This document shows positions 1 through 14,800 of a DNA stretch of 64,000 nt, one piece after another. The notes beneath the pieces were generated by a model that worked only from the letters and a program-made list of their open reading frames with translations, made no database searches and was not told where the DNA came from. The translations under genes and the position numbers were made by a program. Position 1 is the first letter of the stretch. Each line of letters opens with the position of its first letter. Origin of the DNA: Hyparrhenia diplandra (lineage: Eukaryota; Streptophyta; Magnoliopsida; Poales; Poaceae); contig JADLZK010005495.1 in assembly GCA_015847255.1 (NCBI GenBank), forward strand, positions 124,001-188,000, given 5' to 3'.

Positions 1-143
1 CGAAATCTACAACTACTTTCATAATTTTAGTGTAATTTCAAGCTAAAATAAATTTTCTAGGATTGAACTAATTCATATAAAAATATGTTTGGAAATTTTT
101 TTGAAACTTTTGAAATGTTTGATTTTGTATAAGAGTATTTTAG

Positions 144-1660
144 TCTATACTATAAAAAGAGCGAAGGAATTAGGTGGTACCGTGTCACAATCTCATCCGT
201 CCGATCTATCTAGATTTTCGATCCAACGGTCCTCGAGATAGGGACCGACCTTAGGCTACATAGTGTTTCGCTTCAATTGAAGCCTCCGATGTATGTCGTG
301 AACGGAGAAACAATAGCGCCTCCGAAACGTCGTACGTCTACCCGATACGTCGCGAACATCCCTCCCTTCCCGCGGTACCCTCCGCACGCTGCAGCAACTC
401 CCTCACCACGCTGCTCGCCGCCGGGCGCCAGGAATATCTACGACCTGCTACTGCCGGCCCAGGCATCGAGTCGAGATCGCTCATAACCACAACATCGATC
501 GTTGGTTGTTCGAGGCCTCCCAGCGCGACTCGCACAGACGAAGAAACGCATCTGCGCGCAGACCATCGCCTTCGCCCCGTCCCGCTACGCCGCGCTCGCC
601 GGAAACCGTCGTTGCTGTGGTTCGTCGAGCCCGACGCATCTGGTTGAGCGGCGTGTGGTCTCCTCGCGGCCATCGTTGAAGTCGACGTACTGCGTCGTAA
701 CTCCTGCCGTCGGGGACAGGTACGACGGCCACATCGCTGCTATTTGGTGTTTCTTGCTGCTGCTAGCCTGCCTTCTTGCTGTTGTTTGAATGGAATAAGC
801 AATCTTTACTGATTCTTTTTTTTCTACGGCGCTGAACAGAAGACTGACGAGGAGAAGGAATTGAAGAACCAGGTCTCCTCCCAGCCATCGATCGCCGGAG
901 TCGACGTATTGCATCCTTCACGTACGTACGTCCGCAGCCTACGACGCCTACAGCCAATTAGCCAGAGCCAGCGTCGTCGTCGTCCCAACAGAAGCCCGGC
1001 GGCGGCGGCGGCGTCCTCGTGTCCAGATCAAACTGACGGCAGTCATCGCTGCGGATGCCCACGTAAACCTTCAACGCGGACGCTTTGTAGTCGGGCTGCA
1101 TCCAGCGACGACCAGTGCGCATGCGTGCGCATGCATCGCTACGCACGACCACAACGATAGACGCACCTTGCAGAACTATCTACTATCTATTTGGCGAAGT
1201 ACAGCTACTACAGAGCCGCCGGCAGCCACGCGCGTCTTCTATTCAGGTAGGTCTGTTCCTTGGTAATGAACAGAAAGAGCTTAATTACTTGCTACCGTGT
1301 TATCGGAAGCTTATACCAATTAAATAAAGTTTGGTTTAGTGTCTCATAATTGTACTTTTGCATATACTATATAATGACGTACATGCATGTTCAATAAAAA
1401 AGAACAAATACGCAATTTATTTCTATCTGAACTGTTGTCATCTATTACATGAATTGAGCAACTAACTGCAATGCAAATACACATTTTCAAAACTATCTGG
1501 ATGTGTATTATTGTTTATTGAAACTTTCAAGAATGAACTTTTCTATCATCATGTGTTGTATTGACTAGAATGTTGGGTTCAATATCTAATCCTTTCATAC
1601 AGGTTATATGATACAGGCATAAAATCCATGGGGTGTACTCAAACAAATGCTGGCAAGCTA
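144..1660. other. Non-coding 5' region of the Helitron
   Basis: After the terminus comes a stretch containing GATCCAACGGTCC, a motif style common near grass Helitron ends. It is followed by a GC-rich block (about 300-1230). A splice-donor-like CAG/GTAGGT lies at about 1243. The short open frames here have no recognisable domains. The block may be the untranslated leader of the Rep/helicase gene or captured host DNA. Confidence 0.4.
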
Positions 1661-1664
1661 ACTT

Positions 1665-4600
1665 TTGAACGAAGAAAACAACAACGTAGTAGAGAGGTAC
1701 GCTGCATTATCTCCTAATAAGAAGGAAGAAGCCCGAGCCAAAAGACGTGATCGTCGTAGTCGTCTGACTTGTTTGAAGGATGAGGCTGGTTTATCAAAAA
1801 TAGAGGAAGCTCGTGCGAAAAATCGTGAATATCAACGAAATCATTTGGCCCGTTTGAAAGCTGAGGCTGATGCATCCAAATTGGATGAAGCTCGGAATAA
1901 AAAATGTGAAAAACAACGCAAACGTCGGGTTCGTCTGAAGGCCAAGGTTGCGGCACCCAAATTTATTTTGTCATCTAAAAGCATAGAAATTGATGAAATT
2001 GATACTAGAATGGACGGCGAAGGCAATTCTTCTAAAAGGAAACAGGACATGACTTCAAATGCTGATAATATAGGTATTTTGCTTTATTTTATCTTGTCCA
2101 CTTTTGGTTTTGCTTTCTCTCTGAATTATTGGCAGCCTATTTTGGTGATGAAAAAAAAAAAATATTTGTTGAGTATTATAGGTCAAAGCAGTAGAGATCA
2201 AGACACTCATGAAAAGCGCATGGCCAGGGAGAGGTATAGGCATGCAATGTCTGGTGATAGAAAGGATGAGATCCTAGAGAAAAACGTGAATATCAACGTA
2301 ACTATCGTGCTAAACTGAGAGCAGCTAAATTGAGTATTGTCACCAAATCTGAGAAATCCTTAGCATCAACCATAGGTATGTCAGGTATGATAGAAATTAA
2401 TATACATGTGTAGTCTCAAGCATGTCACGTATAGTAATAATTTTTTGCTTAATGTTTTCTGTTGTAGGTGTTGGCCGTGGTAAAAAAAAAGTTGATCATA
2501 AAGCATACGACTCTGGCATTTGGGAGCCAGAAGACACCTTGCATGGAATAGAGGGTATAAAATTAAACTATGTAATCACAAATTACAAAAATACATTGTA
2601 TGTGCTATATATGAGTAATGGTTTGATATTTTTCAACAGAAAATGACTTAGATCAACATAACCCATATGAAGATGGCCCTGACATCTATGAGGATGATGA
2701 AGCTAGAATACTGAATGATAAAGGTGTCTTATATTATTATTTTCACTACTATTATTATTGTTGTTGTTATTATTATTAGTAGTAGTATTACTATTATTAT
2801 GGTCTTGCAAGCTTCAAAATTTTGATTTTTGGATGCAGATTTTCAATATGAGTTTTCTAGAGAACATGGAACAATAATAGATGGCCAAGATCCTTATAAC
2901 TTCGTGTATCTGGGTCTTCCTGAGACACATCATGTCTTGAAGAAAGTGCAAGACTGTTTTTATTGTCATGCAAAAGAGGTTTGAAGGTGAAGGTCCTGCA
3001 TTTTGTTGTCGGAATGGACGAGTTAATATATTTATACCAGAGGTCCCGGATGAGCTTTCGTCGATTGTTCACAAGTCAACCGATAAAGGCATAAAGCATT
3101 TCAGAAGCAACATTCGTTATTTCAATTCACACTTTTCTTTCACCAGCATGGGGGTTTCTATTGATCGCAGTTTGGCAACAAACAAAGGGTACTGGGATAT
3201 ATACATTTAAAGCTCATGGCCAAATTTATCATAAGTTGGATCAACTTGTGCCTGGTGCAAAGGGGCCACGTCACATGCAGTTGTACTTTTACGACACAGA
3301 TGAGACTATGCATCATAGGATGAAAAGATCACCACACCTTGACTCCAATGTGATCCGTACTCTATTGAACATCATGCAACACAATCCTTATGTTCAGGCA
3401 TTTCAAAGTCTTGGCACTCTTACCAACCTAGATTGCTATGCTATTGAGCTAAATACAAGTATTTCCGTTGACCAAAGAAGATATAATGCACCTGCAATGG
3501 AGCAAGTGGCTGCTATTTGGTTTGATGGAAATGACCCACAACAAAGGTTTGAGAGAAGCATAGTCATTTACAGTAAAGAAAATGAACCTCACTATATACA
3601 ACCATACCATGGATGTTATGATCCATTAGGATATCCTATGTTCAATCCTAATGGTGAAACAGGATGGGAGGATAAGAAGATTTTATATCAAGATGCATAT
3701 GTAAAAAACCGAAGAGGAAATATACTAAGCGTTGAGAAAAAAAGGTGCTTTAATTTGTTGTTTGCATTAAAAATTTTACCCTTAGAAACTCATTAACAAC
3801 TTACTACTAATTTTCTTACTTTTATATAGGCCTAGAGCATATTGAGATCAATGATGTCTACGATACAAAAGTAGATGAAGAAGAAGGTTATTTTCTTTGT
3901 ATTTCAAAATTTTATATACTTAAAATATTGTTACTGTTATTAATATTAATTCATCTTCAGCATGATGATGTTAGGATGCTTTAGCCACTGAAATAAAAAT
4001 GAAGTTTAATGTATTTGTTGTTCGACTAGAAATTTCAGTGGTCACGTCGATACGTAGCGCTTAGGGAATATTTATGTTTCGGGCTTCAAATTCGTGAGGG
4101 AGAATTCAATGTCATGTTTCATGGTGGGAGGCTTTTCCAACAATGGCTTGTTGATATGTATGTCAAGGTGGAGTCAATGCGCTTAGATTGGTACTCAAAA
4201 CCAGCGCATCAAAATCTTATTCGTGCTGATCTATACCAGGTTAAAAGTATTTGACATTAAAAGTTTCTTTTTCTAATTTCAAACCTAAGGAAATCTTATA
4301 AAATTTTTACACATATATTCAACGGGGCCTTCTAGACACTCTTGTGCTTTGGAGAAGCACGTGCATCACAAGCTGGCCGTAGAATTGTGCTATCAAAAGA
4401 TTTCCCGTGAAGTGACCGTGATGTGCACTCGAGGTATATGGATGCCATGGCTTTGATTACTCGATATGGAAAGCCATTTTTTTGTGACAATGACATCCAA
4501 TCCATATTGGGATGAGATAGTAGAACAGTTATTGCCCGGACAAATGCCGCAAGATCGCCCGGATATAGTGGCCGAGTATATAGAGCAAAGCTACGAGACC

Positions 4601-7575
4601 TACGAGATTTCCTACTTAAAAACATCATTTGGGTAAGGTTCTTTGCTTGGGCACATGTCGCAGAGTTTTAAAAAAGGGGATTACCACATGAACACTTCCT
4701 TTTGATTATGGAAGATGAGAGCAAAGCACATTACTCTCGAAGATTATGACAACTATATATCGCCAGAGCTTCCCCGATCAAAAAAATATCCGAATTACAT
4801 AGACTTGTGTGCAAACATATGATGCATGGACCATGTGGTGTCCTAAATAGTAAGTGCCCATGTATGATAGACGGTAAGTGTCGCTTTCATTACCCTCGTG
4901 ATTTTTGTGAAGCCACCCTACGGGGAAAGAACTCATATCCTATTTATAGAAGGAGAGATGATGGACAAAAAGTGAAAATAAGAAAGGAATGGTTGGACAA
5001 TAGATGGGTTGTCCCATATAATCCATCCTTCTAATGAGGTATAATTGTCATATCAATGTAGAAGTTTGCAAAAAGCATAAAGTCCGCCAAGTATCTATAC
5101 AAATATGTTTTTTAAGGGCCATGACCGTGTTTCGCTTCGATAAATCAAGCTCGTGCAAAAATTTAATGGACAACCACAAGTAATTAATGAGATTAAACAA
5201 TATAGAAATGGAAGGTGTATAACGGCTATAGAGGCAGTCTATAGATTATTTGGTTTTCCCTTATATGATATGTCACCTACTCAGGTTACAAATGCAAGTT
5301 CACCTTCCAGGAAAGCATATGGTTGCCTACAAAGTTTGGGATAATCTCAAGGATGTTGTTGAAGATCCTAACTCTCAAAGGTCCATGCTTACGAGTATTT
5401 CAACACAAACATGCATAATCATGATGCACAAAAATATTTATATAGAGAGTTCCCCGAGCACTTTACTTGGATGAAGTCGAGAAGTTTTGGAAACCCGAGA
5501 GAAAAAGGCTATCGATTGAAGACTTGTGTATGCGCCCATCCCGTCAAGGAGAGCGATACTATCTTCGTGTGCTTCTTAACCATGTTAGGGCGCAACTTCG
5601 TTCGAAAGCATCTTAGAAGTCGACATGGAACTACATATGCAACATTTAGAGATGCTTGTGAGGCCATGGGATATGTGGAAACTGACAAGAGCCTAGATGA
5701 CTGCCTCACTGAATTTGCACAATTCAAGATGCCTTGTGCTCTAAGGAGGCTATTTGCAACTATCATAGTTTTTTGTGAGTGTAGTAATGTTCGAGCTTTA
5801 TGGGACAAACATATTGATTCTATGTCTGAGGACTATCGTCGCTCAAATTGCAACTCTAAAATGATTGAACAAATGGTGCTTAGAGATATATATATGCATG
5901 TTGAAGATATGGGTAGTGACATAGACATCACAAAATATGGACTTCTCGAACTAGATGCCTCGGGTAAATTGATAAATATTAGAAATCCCATTTTTTAATA
6001 ATTAATTGATTGATGCTTCTTATTCATCATTTTCATTTTTGACATGACCCTTTACACTTCATTTGATTATATAGGTGATAACATGTCAAGGGACCATTAT
6101 AGAGAGCTTCTGAGAAGAAATGAACATTGGATACGAAGAAGATCATTTGAAAATGATAGAAACACTAAATGGTGAGCAACGTCTTTGCGTTCGATTTGAT
6201 TATGAATCATGTGAAGAAGAATATTGGTCAGGTATTCTTTATTGATGGACAGGAGGAACTGGCAAGACATATCTTTATAAGGCTTTTGCTTGCAAAGGTG
6301 CGCTCCATGAATTATATAGCAATTGCTACAGCCACATCCGGTATTGCGGCAAGTATCATGCCCTACGGACGCATCGCACACTCCCGCTTCAAGATTCCCA
6401 TAAAGATTGATAATAAAACTATGTGCAGCATTACAAAGCAAAGTGGTACCGCTGAATTACTTCGCGGGGGCAGCCTTGGTAATATGGGATGAAGTAGCCA
6501 TGACAAAGAGAGAGGCAATAGAAAACACTCGATAGAACATTGCGAGATATAATGGGTCGCAATCAACCTTTTGGTGGTAAGGTCATGTTGTTTGGAGGTG
6601 ACTTCAGACAAGTTCTTCCCTGTTGTGATACGAGGAACAAGAGCACGGATCATTGACGCTTACTACTTTACTAAAGTCATATATATGGGACAATGTTCGA
6701 AGGATTCGCTTACCCAAAACATGCGAGCTAAAGATGATAGTTGGTATGCGGAGTACCTGTTAAGAATTGGGAACGGAACGAGAAAACTTTTGATGATAAT
6801 TATGTTCGGTTGTTCGAGGATATCATCATTGAATGGAGGCAAAATTCTAATAAGAATTCAAACAAAATAAGTTTAAGACGATTCAATTGACAACTTTATC
6901 GAAAAAGTGTTTCCCAAACTCGAGGCAAACTGTACTTTTCGCAGATTATATGCGTGAACGTGCAATTCTTTCTACTACAAATGAGTATGTTGATGCAAAG
7001 TGAATGCAATAATGATTGAGAGATTTCCCCGAAATGAGAAGGTATACTACAGATTTTGACTCGGTGGATGATGATACAAGGAACAATTACCCTCTTGATT
7101 TTCTAAATTCTATTGCACCTAATGGGTTGCCTCCTCATGAGCTTAAGGTTAAAAAAGATTGTCCTGTTATCCTACTACGTAATCTTGATCCTCATAATGG
7201 TCTTTGCAACGGCACAAGGTTGGTCATTAGAGGATTTGAACAATACAATTGATGCTGAAATAGTTAATGGAGATCATGCAGGAACTAGAGTATTCATACC
7301 AAGGATTCCCATGTCCCCCCCTCAAGACCTTACATTGCCATTCAAGTTCAAGCTTAAAAGCGTTCCCAATAAGATTGAGTTTTGCAATGACAATAAACAA
7401 AGCTCAAGGTCGACCATACCAAATGTTGGTGTTTATCTCCCCTGAACCAGTTTTTCTCCCATGGAGTTATAACGTAGCACTATCAAGAGGTGTTTCTCGT
7501 GAGTGTACATGGGTTTTGGCCAACACAAATAAGAATGTCGACCGACCGAAGGAGCACAAAAAATATAGTCTTTAG
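1665..7575 (+). pseudogene. Helitron Rep/helicase (RepHel), decayed
   Basis: Encodes the rolling-circle replicase-helicase of plant Helitrons. In order: a basic N-terminal region of ~35-residue EARAK-type repeats (1700-1960), a Helitron-like N domain (about 2900-3740), and the Rep nuclease with an HUH-type GLPHEHFLL motif (His codons 4687 and 4693). A two-tyrosine motif YLYKY follows (5092-5106). A PIF1-type helicase has Walker A GGTGKT (6252-6269), Walker B with WDE near 6490, GGDFRQ near 6598 and a C-terminal helicase part to 7575. Introns are visible (for example around 3800 and 4250). The frame is broken repeatedly: near 3185, at an extra T after the tyrosine motif (about 5112), around the Walker A region and in the helicase core. 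The catalytic motifs are readable but split, so this copy should not make an active protein. Confidence 0.9.
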
Positions 7576-8540
7576 AGATGTATTAGAGATGTGACACTGT
7601 ACATTCAATCATATCTTAGACATATTTACTATAATGTATCTTGGATTCTTGGCGATTGAATAAAATTTGAAACATGTTGCCGTTATTGTGTATTGCTGGT
7701 ACCATTACCACCATATATACGGATTTTACTTATTTCATCAAAACTTGTGTGGCTAGGTATATAAGGATTTGCTACAGTACCTCAAATAGCATGAACCATT
7801 CGTTTAATTAGATCGGATGGTTAGGATCATTTATTACTTCCTAGGAGGTAAAAATTTGTCGCTAAAATGATACGCCAGCTGCAGATATTCTTGACGTTTT
7901 TTTTTTTTACGAAGACAATATATTAGCTGCTGTATATACATATATACATGATAAACTTGCTATTTTTATGGTAGTATACGCGACGCATGCCCGGATTCGC
8001 CCGGCTGTATGCAGCGGTGTGCAATGGACAAAAGGATCAGCGGCGTGGTCGCAGCCCATTTTTGTTTCGCACACGATAAGCGCCACGGACGTCCGGAACC
8101 GCCCGCCGCCGACGCCTTGAGGGGGTTAACCAGCCCACCGCCCCACGATTAGGCATCTCCCATAGAATCAAAGCTAGCAGCCATTGCCCGGCCGGTCATG
8201 GCCGCCGGCGTGGTGCTTCCTCTTCGCCCGGTGTGTGGGCGCCCGCTCCACTCCCTCCCCGCCATGCAAGTTGTCCCACTGCCTCATCGCATCCTCTCTC
8301 TCCTGCGTGAGGCACATCGAAATAGTCGCCGCCTCTCCCAACCACCGCCGCTGCCCTTCCACCTCTTTCCTCTCTCGCCCCATCGCCCGACTTGATTTAG
8401 ATACGGATATCGGCGAGCTCTGCATCATGCTATAGGCAACGCCCCATAGGGCTTTATAGGATGGGCGCATGGCAAAAATGAAATGAGCCTAAATTATTAT
8501 TGAAACATGTACGTTGTTGTTCTCACGCAACATAAGCGAT

Positions 8541-9126
8541 GTGCCTCCTCGAAACACGACCTAATTGTTGTTGGGACATAGTAGCGCGGGCGTGAGGACG
8601 ACATGGGCGTTAAGGGCGACGATGCGGGATGATGGCCTGCGAAGCCCAAAGGATGTGGGGTTCCGCACAAAGCAATGCGCTAATGAAACAAACCAGGATA
8701 ACCGATGAGCATGTACAAATCTTTACAACATTGGTGATGAGCTACCAAACATACCTAGATCGTTGTTGAAACATGTATAATATCGTTGTTCGGACCTCAA
8801 TAAGCAACCCCCGCAACTTGGCCTGTGAACATGTTTATGTGCCTCCTCAAACACGACCTAATTGTTGTTGGGACATAGTAGCAAATGGCAGAGGACGACA
8901 TGGGCGCTATGGGCGACGATGCGGGATGGATGGGCCCGCTGGGGCCCAAAGGATGTGGGGTTCCGCACAAAGCAATGCGCTAATGAAACAAACGGGATAA
9001 CCGATGAGCATGTACAAATCTTTACAACATTGGTGATGAGCTACCAAAACATACCTAGATCGTTGTTGAAACATGTATAATATCGTTGTTCGGACCTCAA
9101 TAAGCAACCCCCGCAACTTGGCCCGT
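8541..9126. repeat. Tandem duplication, two ~290 bp units
   Basis: Unit 1 (8541-8826) and unit 2 (8839-9126) are near-identical. Both run from GTGCCTCCTC through GACATGGGCG and AGCAATGCGC to AAGCAACCCCCGCAACTTGG. Differences are small indels and substitutions clustered around 8590-8640 / 8885-8945. No coding sense is apparent. Confidence 0.9.
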
Positions 9127-10525
9127 GGCTCGCCGGGGATGGAGATGGGTGCAGGGCAGCCCGGCTTGCAACCGCCGCCGGCCTCCAGTCCGTGCACTCC
9201 ACTAACCTCCCGCCTGTCGGGATGCAGATAGTGGCAGGGCAGCCAGCCCACTCCCCTTCCTCCGCACACCACTTGCCGGCCTCTAACCCGCACGCTCCCG
9301 CCGACCTCCCGCCCACCGAGAATGGAGATGGGGGCTGGCCTCTGCGCCGCCAAGCAGAAACACACAACCGTAGGCGACGGGCAGGTGGCACGGAGTACGG
9401 TGGGCAGGTCGCGGAAGAGCGCCCGAGTATGCTTAACCGACACGAGGCAGGCGAGCAGCAAGGAGCACAAAGGGTGCGAAAGTGGTTAACGCAGCAGCAT
9501 GTGTTGCACAAGTTGGCCGCCCAATAATAGGGCAACAGGCGTCCCGCACATCGACACGCCGAATCGACGTTCACAATTAACTGTTTCTATTTTAAAAAAA
9601 TATTATTCCATTTTTTTTTTTTCTTTGTTTATTTATTAATTAATTATAAAACCTAAAAAAGATCGTTGTCTCTATATACTACTCTTCAAAAAGTATGAGA
9701 AAAGTACACCTTATGAAAAGTGCATGTATCTATACTCTATTCACGCTATAAACAAGTATACGAGTATATTCATTTTTCCTATTAAAGAATGCATCAAAAC
9801 TTTATTCACACAAAATTATATTATATGTATATACTAGCTACAAGCTTGGACAATATATACATGTGTGTCTATATATATACACACACGCAACCGGCCAACA
9901 AGTTAAACAACATTAATCGTTTTCACGGGAGTTATCTAGCCACCGTTTAATTATATCACGTATTCCTGATAAATACTACTCCCAGCCCCCGGTAAACGAG
10001 GTACATTTACACACATAATATATTATAACATAATAATAGATATATGGTTAAATAAATGCATATAGTATTCTTTAAATTCAAACAAGTACATAACATGCAC
10101 GTATATATGGCATGGATTGATTGGCTTCCTTTTACATACATGTATATATGCTACCAATCTTGCTTGTTGCTTGAAAGGAAATTGCATACGTTCTTTTATC
10201 CACGGCCACGTTGATCCTTATATTAATTGATTGCCATGAGTCAGTTTCCTACGTCAGTGCGCGTAATAGAGTCTACATTAGATTGGTCTATCAATTTTCC
10301 AAAATTACCTTTAATAATTGGCTAACTGCCTGCGATCGGTTACTGCTGTCACGAACCGTCGCGTGACTTCGCATCCAACTTTTCCACCATGCCATGTTAT
10401 ACTAACCAAGGCCGCAAAATCGCCAGACCCCGACACTTTCCGCTCTGCCTCCAAGTCCTCGATCACAACCGGCCGGTTTCCACTCGCCGGAGTACAGTCG
10501 CAAACAAACAACCATCACTGTTGTA

Positions 10526-10657
10526 GCGCCATTGCATCACGTGGCCCTGGCATCCCAAAAGGGCCGCCGCCGACCGGCGGCGATGATGGCCGCGCCATTG
10601 CATCACGTGTCCCTGGCATCCCAAAAGGGCCGCCGCGGACCGGCAGCGATGATGGCC
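10526..10657. repeat. Two tandem 66 bp units
   Basis: Two copies of a 66 bp unit beginning GCGCCATTGCATCACGTG (10526-10591 and 10592-10657), differing at a few positions. The unit is a multiple of three and stays open in the + frame, giving a 22-residue repeat with IPKGPP at its core. No known domain was recognised. Confidence 0.85.
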
Positions 10658-11884
10658 GCTGAGTCCGTGTCTCAAGGAGAAAACAATGGCGGGTTACCGT
10701 CGGAGGACGAGGTAACTAACAACTAAAATAATCATATCTCTTTCTTAATTTGCTTGCATGCAATTTCCTTGCATGGCCGGCTGGAGCACGTCGCACCTGT
10801 ACGTGTGCAATTTCCTTGCATGACCGGCAGCGGCGAGCAGCCACGCACCAGTGTGCATGCGTAGATCATCCACTTCGTCCACTAATTATTCCACAACGGG
10901 ACATGCTGTGCGCCGCATGACTTGGCATAGCGCGGATGCAAACACATACATTACTTAAGTAGAATTCTCAATCAGTTTCAATTCGAATACGAAGGATCTA
11001 TTAAATTGATCTAGCCTTGAGTTTTAGTTAACTATCACATAAATTGATCTAGCCTTGAGGATATCTTATAATGAACTGCTTACTAACACATACATTACTT
11101 GCACGGTTGCTCTGCTTGCATGCTTTCAATTGAATACGACGATCTATACAAATTAAAATAATACAATAATAATATTATAAGATATCCTCGCTTGGCACGT
11201 ACACAAGAAGGCAGAGCAAAACAGCCGGCCATGTGTGCCTATGGTCCTTAGTAAATTGACTTGATGAATCACCATGATGTCATGCTTGCTAATTATGGCC
11301 CTATTCTTGTAGAAAAACAAAACAAGAAATACCACCAGGAAATATGTATACAAGCACATGATTTCAATCGTCCATGTCTTAACCTGCGTGCAGGATTAAA
11401 AAGCCATTTTTGACCAACGAAAACTCAAAGTCACACACAAAACCATCAAATATACTAAATTAAGCCATGAATCAATTCTTGAACATGCATCTATAATGAC
11501 GGGAGAAGCAAGCAGAAAACAAAGGCATGCACCTTTTTGTGTGCAGTAATGAATATCAGTATGTATTCTTGCTTTTAGATGAAAATAATTGCATCAGTAA
11601 ACCTTTCCTTTTTGTGTTCGGTAGCGTATATCATTATGTATACTTGATCCATTCGACATCAGAGATTGCATAGCCTATACGTAATTCTTGTCTCTCAAAT
11701 TGATAAATTCTAATGGTCGTTCTACTTCTCTTATTTAAATTGTTAGTGTATAAACAGTAGTATATTAATTTTAATATTGTGACATATTGACTACTTAAAG
11801 TGTGGTTTATTTTGATATATCTCATATTGAGTTTCACCTCTGCAGCCTCTCCAACCACACTCACAAGACATTTTTCAAACAAGA

Positions 11885-14800
11885 ATGAAGAGAAAGAGAA
11901 CACAGGGAAGCGCGATCACAAACCACAAACAACCCAGTAGACAATGCAAGAAATCTGCACCATCAGCCGCATGCAACAACAAACAACCAGATACTTCCCA
12001 AACAAGCATGAAGCAAAAGACAACGCAGGGGAATGCAGCCAACCCGAAGCGTAGTAATAGACGTTGTAAGAAATCTGCACCCTTGCCAACTCCGTGTATC
12101 AACATACAACATGACGAATCAATACCCTTGTCAAACAAATGCAAAGTTTAAAGATAAGGGGAATCAGCACCCTCGCAAAACCACGCACACGTCGCCGCAT
12201 TGCTCACCATGTACAACTTCAGGTACGTCGCATCAACACTTAAGATTTTGATTTATTTACAAAAGGATAAATGTTAGTTGTAATTATATATATTCTCATA
12301 TAGGAAAGACTTTTCTAAGTATCAATCCAACACAACAAAAAACTAAATCATAAGACAAGTTAGTGTTTTTCCTCATGTTTCTTTCCCACGGTATTTGATT
12401 TGAAGAAACTACTCTATGAATTGAAATTTTTTCTAACTTTTGTAGGCTGATGATTTGGATATTGTTATGGATTCAAATGTTCAAAATTCTAAAGAAAATA
12501 GAACTTCTACCAATGAACAAATGGTTGAGAATTCTTACGCAAATGAACGTAAGATTGACAATAAGCATTCGTAAGAATTTGAACCAAAAAGAAAAAATGA
12601 CCAAACATATGATGAGCTTCGCAAGGTATTTATTTTATTTATATATTGTTACATATAGTATGTCTCAATATTATTTAATATGTTAAGTCTGTATAAATAT
12701 ATATATATATATATATATATAATTATATTTTATTTGCAGATTATGCAATGACCAACAAGGATTTCTATGCTCAAAACATAATACAGTCATCTATGACCAC
12801 TCGATATACTTGTGAAGATAGATGGTATTGCCGTCAATCAAGATCAATTGTCATGTCTTCTAGACCCGAGTTAAATATTTGAACGATGATGTATGTGTTC
12901 CAATCATCTATAAAATACCTCTATCTAATCTAATATCAATAATTATTAATAAACAATATAATCTTATTGTTATTTCAATATTTTTTGCAGGTTATAAGTG
13001 CTTATATCAGTTGTTTAAAGGAACAAGCACATCTTCAGGTTAGAAATGGGGTTAAGGTATACTTTGAGAATCCTATTAACTCCGAACTACTTGAAATGTG
13101 ATGGCAAACTTAGAGTACATGAAGATGAGAGCTTCATTACAAGGATCGTTGAAAAGTATCTAAGTCATGACATGGTAACATATGTTTCCATATTTAAATT
13201 TTCTATTATTTAATGCATTTGTCTTGTTTCTTTTAAACATTTTATTTGATGTGATGTGAAATGTGAAATCTGAGACTAATTCATTGTCATCATTAGATTC
13301 TACTTCCAATAAATATCAAGGATACACATTGGTATTTAGCTGTTCTTCATGCAAAAAATGTGAGATACAAGTTCTTGACTCATTGTGTTGGAAATCCAAT
13401 AGAGATGACCTCAAAACTACAGTAAGTCATGATTGCAACATTCCATTTTATCTAAATGTTTACATGATCCTCCTTTATGTTATTTATTAGTTACGATTAA
13501 TTATTACTAATACCACATATTTCTACAGCTAGAAGGTGCAATCTCATTTAAACATTATTTTAAAAAAACAAAGTGTGGTCCGAAATTGGGAAAACCTTGA
13601 TGTCACTAAATGGCCAATCAAAGAACAATTGGAAGAACCAATCCAGAAAGACGGGTATCTTTAGCAAGCTTTAAATTATTATTATAATGTATATGGGTAT
13701 AGAATTACTTTTTAAATACTCAAGGTTTTGATATTTTGTAGTTCATCTTGTGGTCTTTTCATGCTCAAGTTTATGGAACATTGACCGAGAAGAACTATCG
13801 TATATAACATATTATATATAGGTATATATATATATATATATTACTTTTCTTAGGTGAATATAATAAGTAGAAAAACATATTAAATTATTGGACATGTACT
13901 TACTTTGACCTTTACCATGCAGAAAAAATATTTACTCTTTTAGGTCCAAGTTAGCCGGCATACTATTATATTGGAAAACAAACACCATAGAAATAAAAAG
14001 AACACAATGGATCAAAACCCCAAAGAATCAAACACACAAGATCATGCATGCATCATCGTCTGGCCGACCATGTACACCATCGGTACATCTTGCTAAAATT
14101 AGGCATAGATGTTAGCTAACAAATTATTGTTCATTCCTTGAGTTACTTTTCCAGGTATTTAAATAAATTAAGAATTAAGAATTATAATTTTTGTTTTCTT
14201 CTCTCTTTTGCGCACACAAATGAACAAACTATTAACAATAGGGATCTAAAAGAAATTGAACAACAAATCAAATGTCCGTAAAACATATGACCAACTTCCA
14301 CAAGGTATTCAATTATGATGTGTTATAGTTTGTCACAATGTTGTTTGTTAAGTAACATTATTATATTATATATAAGTTATATTGTATACAATATATTTTA
14401 CTTGCAGATTATACAATGACCGACAACGATTTCTCGTGCTCAAATAATAATAGAGACATCTTCGGCGACAGATATACTTGTGAAGATAGATGATATTTGT
14501 GTCAATCAAGAAAATTGTCATGTCTTCTAAACCCAATTGAATATATGAATGACAAAGTGTAAGTGTATCAATGTGCTTTTAAAAAATCTCTATCTTACTT
14601 GCTTTATAAATACTTTAATATAATCTTATTGTTCTTATTCAATATTTTTTTGTAGGTTTTAAGTGCATATATATGTTGTTTAAAGGAACAAGCAAATTTC
14701 CAAGTTAGAAATGGGGTTAAAGTATACTTTGAGAATCCGATTAACTCCTTCCCCGCTAAAACGGGATGGTAAAATTGGAGTAGATGAAGGTGGAAGCTTC

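Larger units (their letters stand above)
7576..11880. other. Non-coding interior of the Helitron, GC-rich block then AT-rich DNA
   Basis: No gene was recognised. 7980-9570 is GC-rich and holds a tandem duplication (8541-9126). 9580-10310 is AT-rich with short A/T runs. 10318-10660 has an open frame containing a 66 bp in-frame repeat. The GC shift at 7980-9570 against the AT-rich surroundings suggests captured host gene pieces, the usual behaviour of grass Helitrons, but no parent gene could be named. Confidence 0.4.

Noticed and set aside
8184..9574. GC-rich frames on both strands in the Helitron interior
   Set aside because: No domain or family phrase could be recognised, and the frames overlap a tandem duplication; kept only as probable captured DNA.
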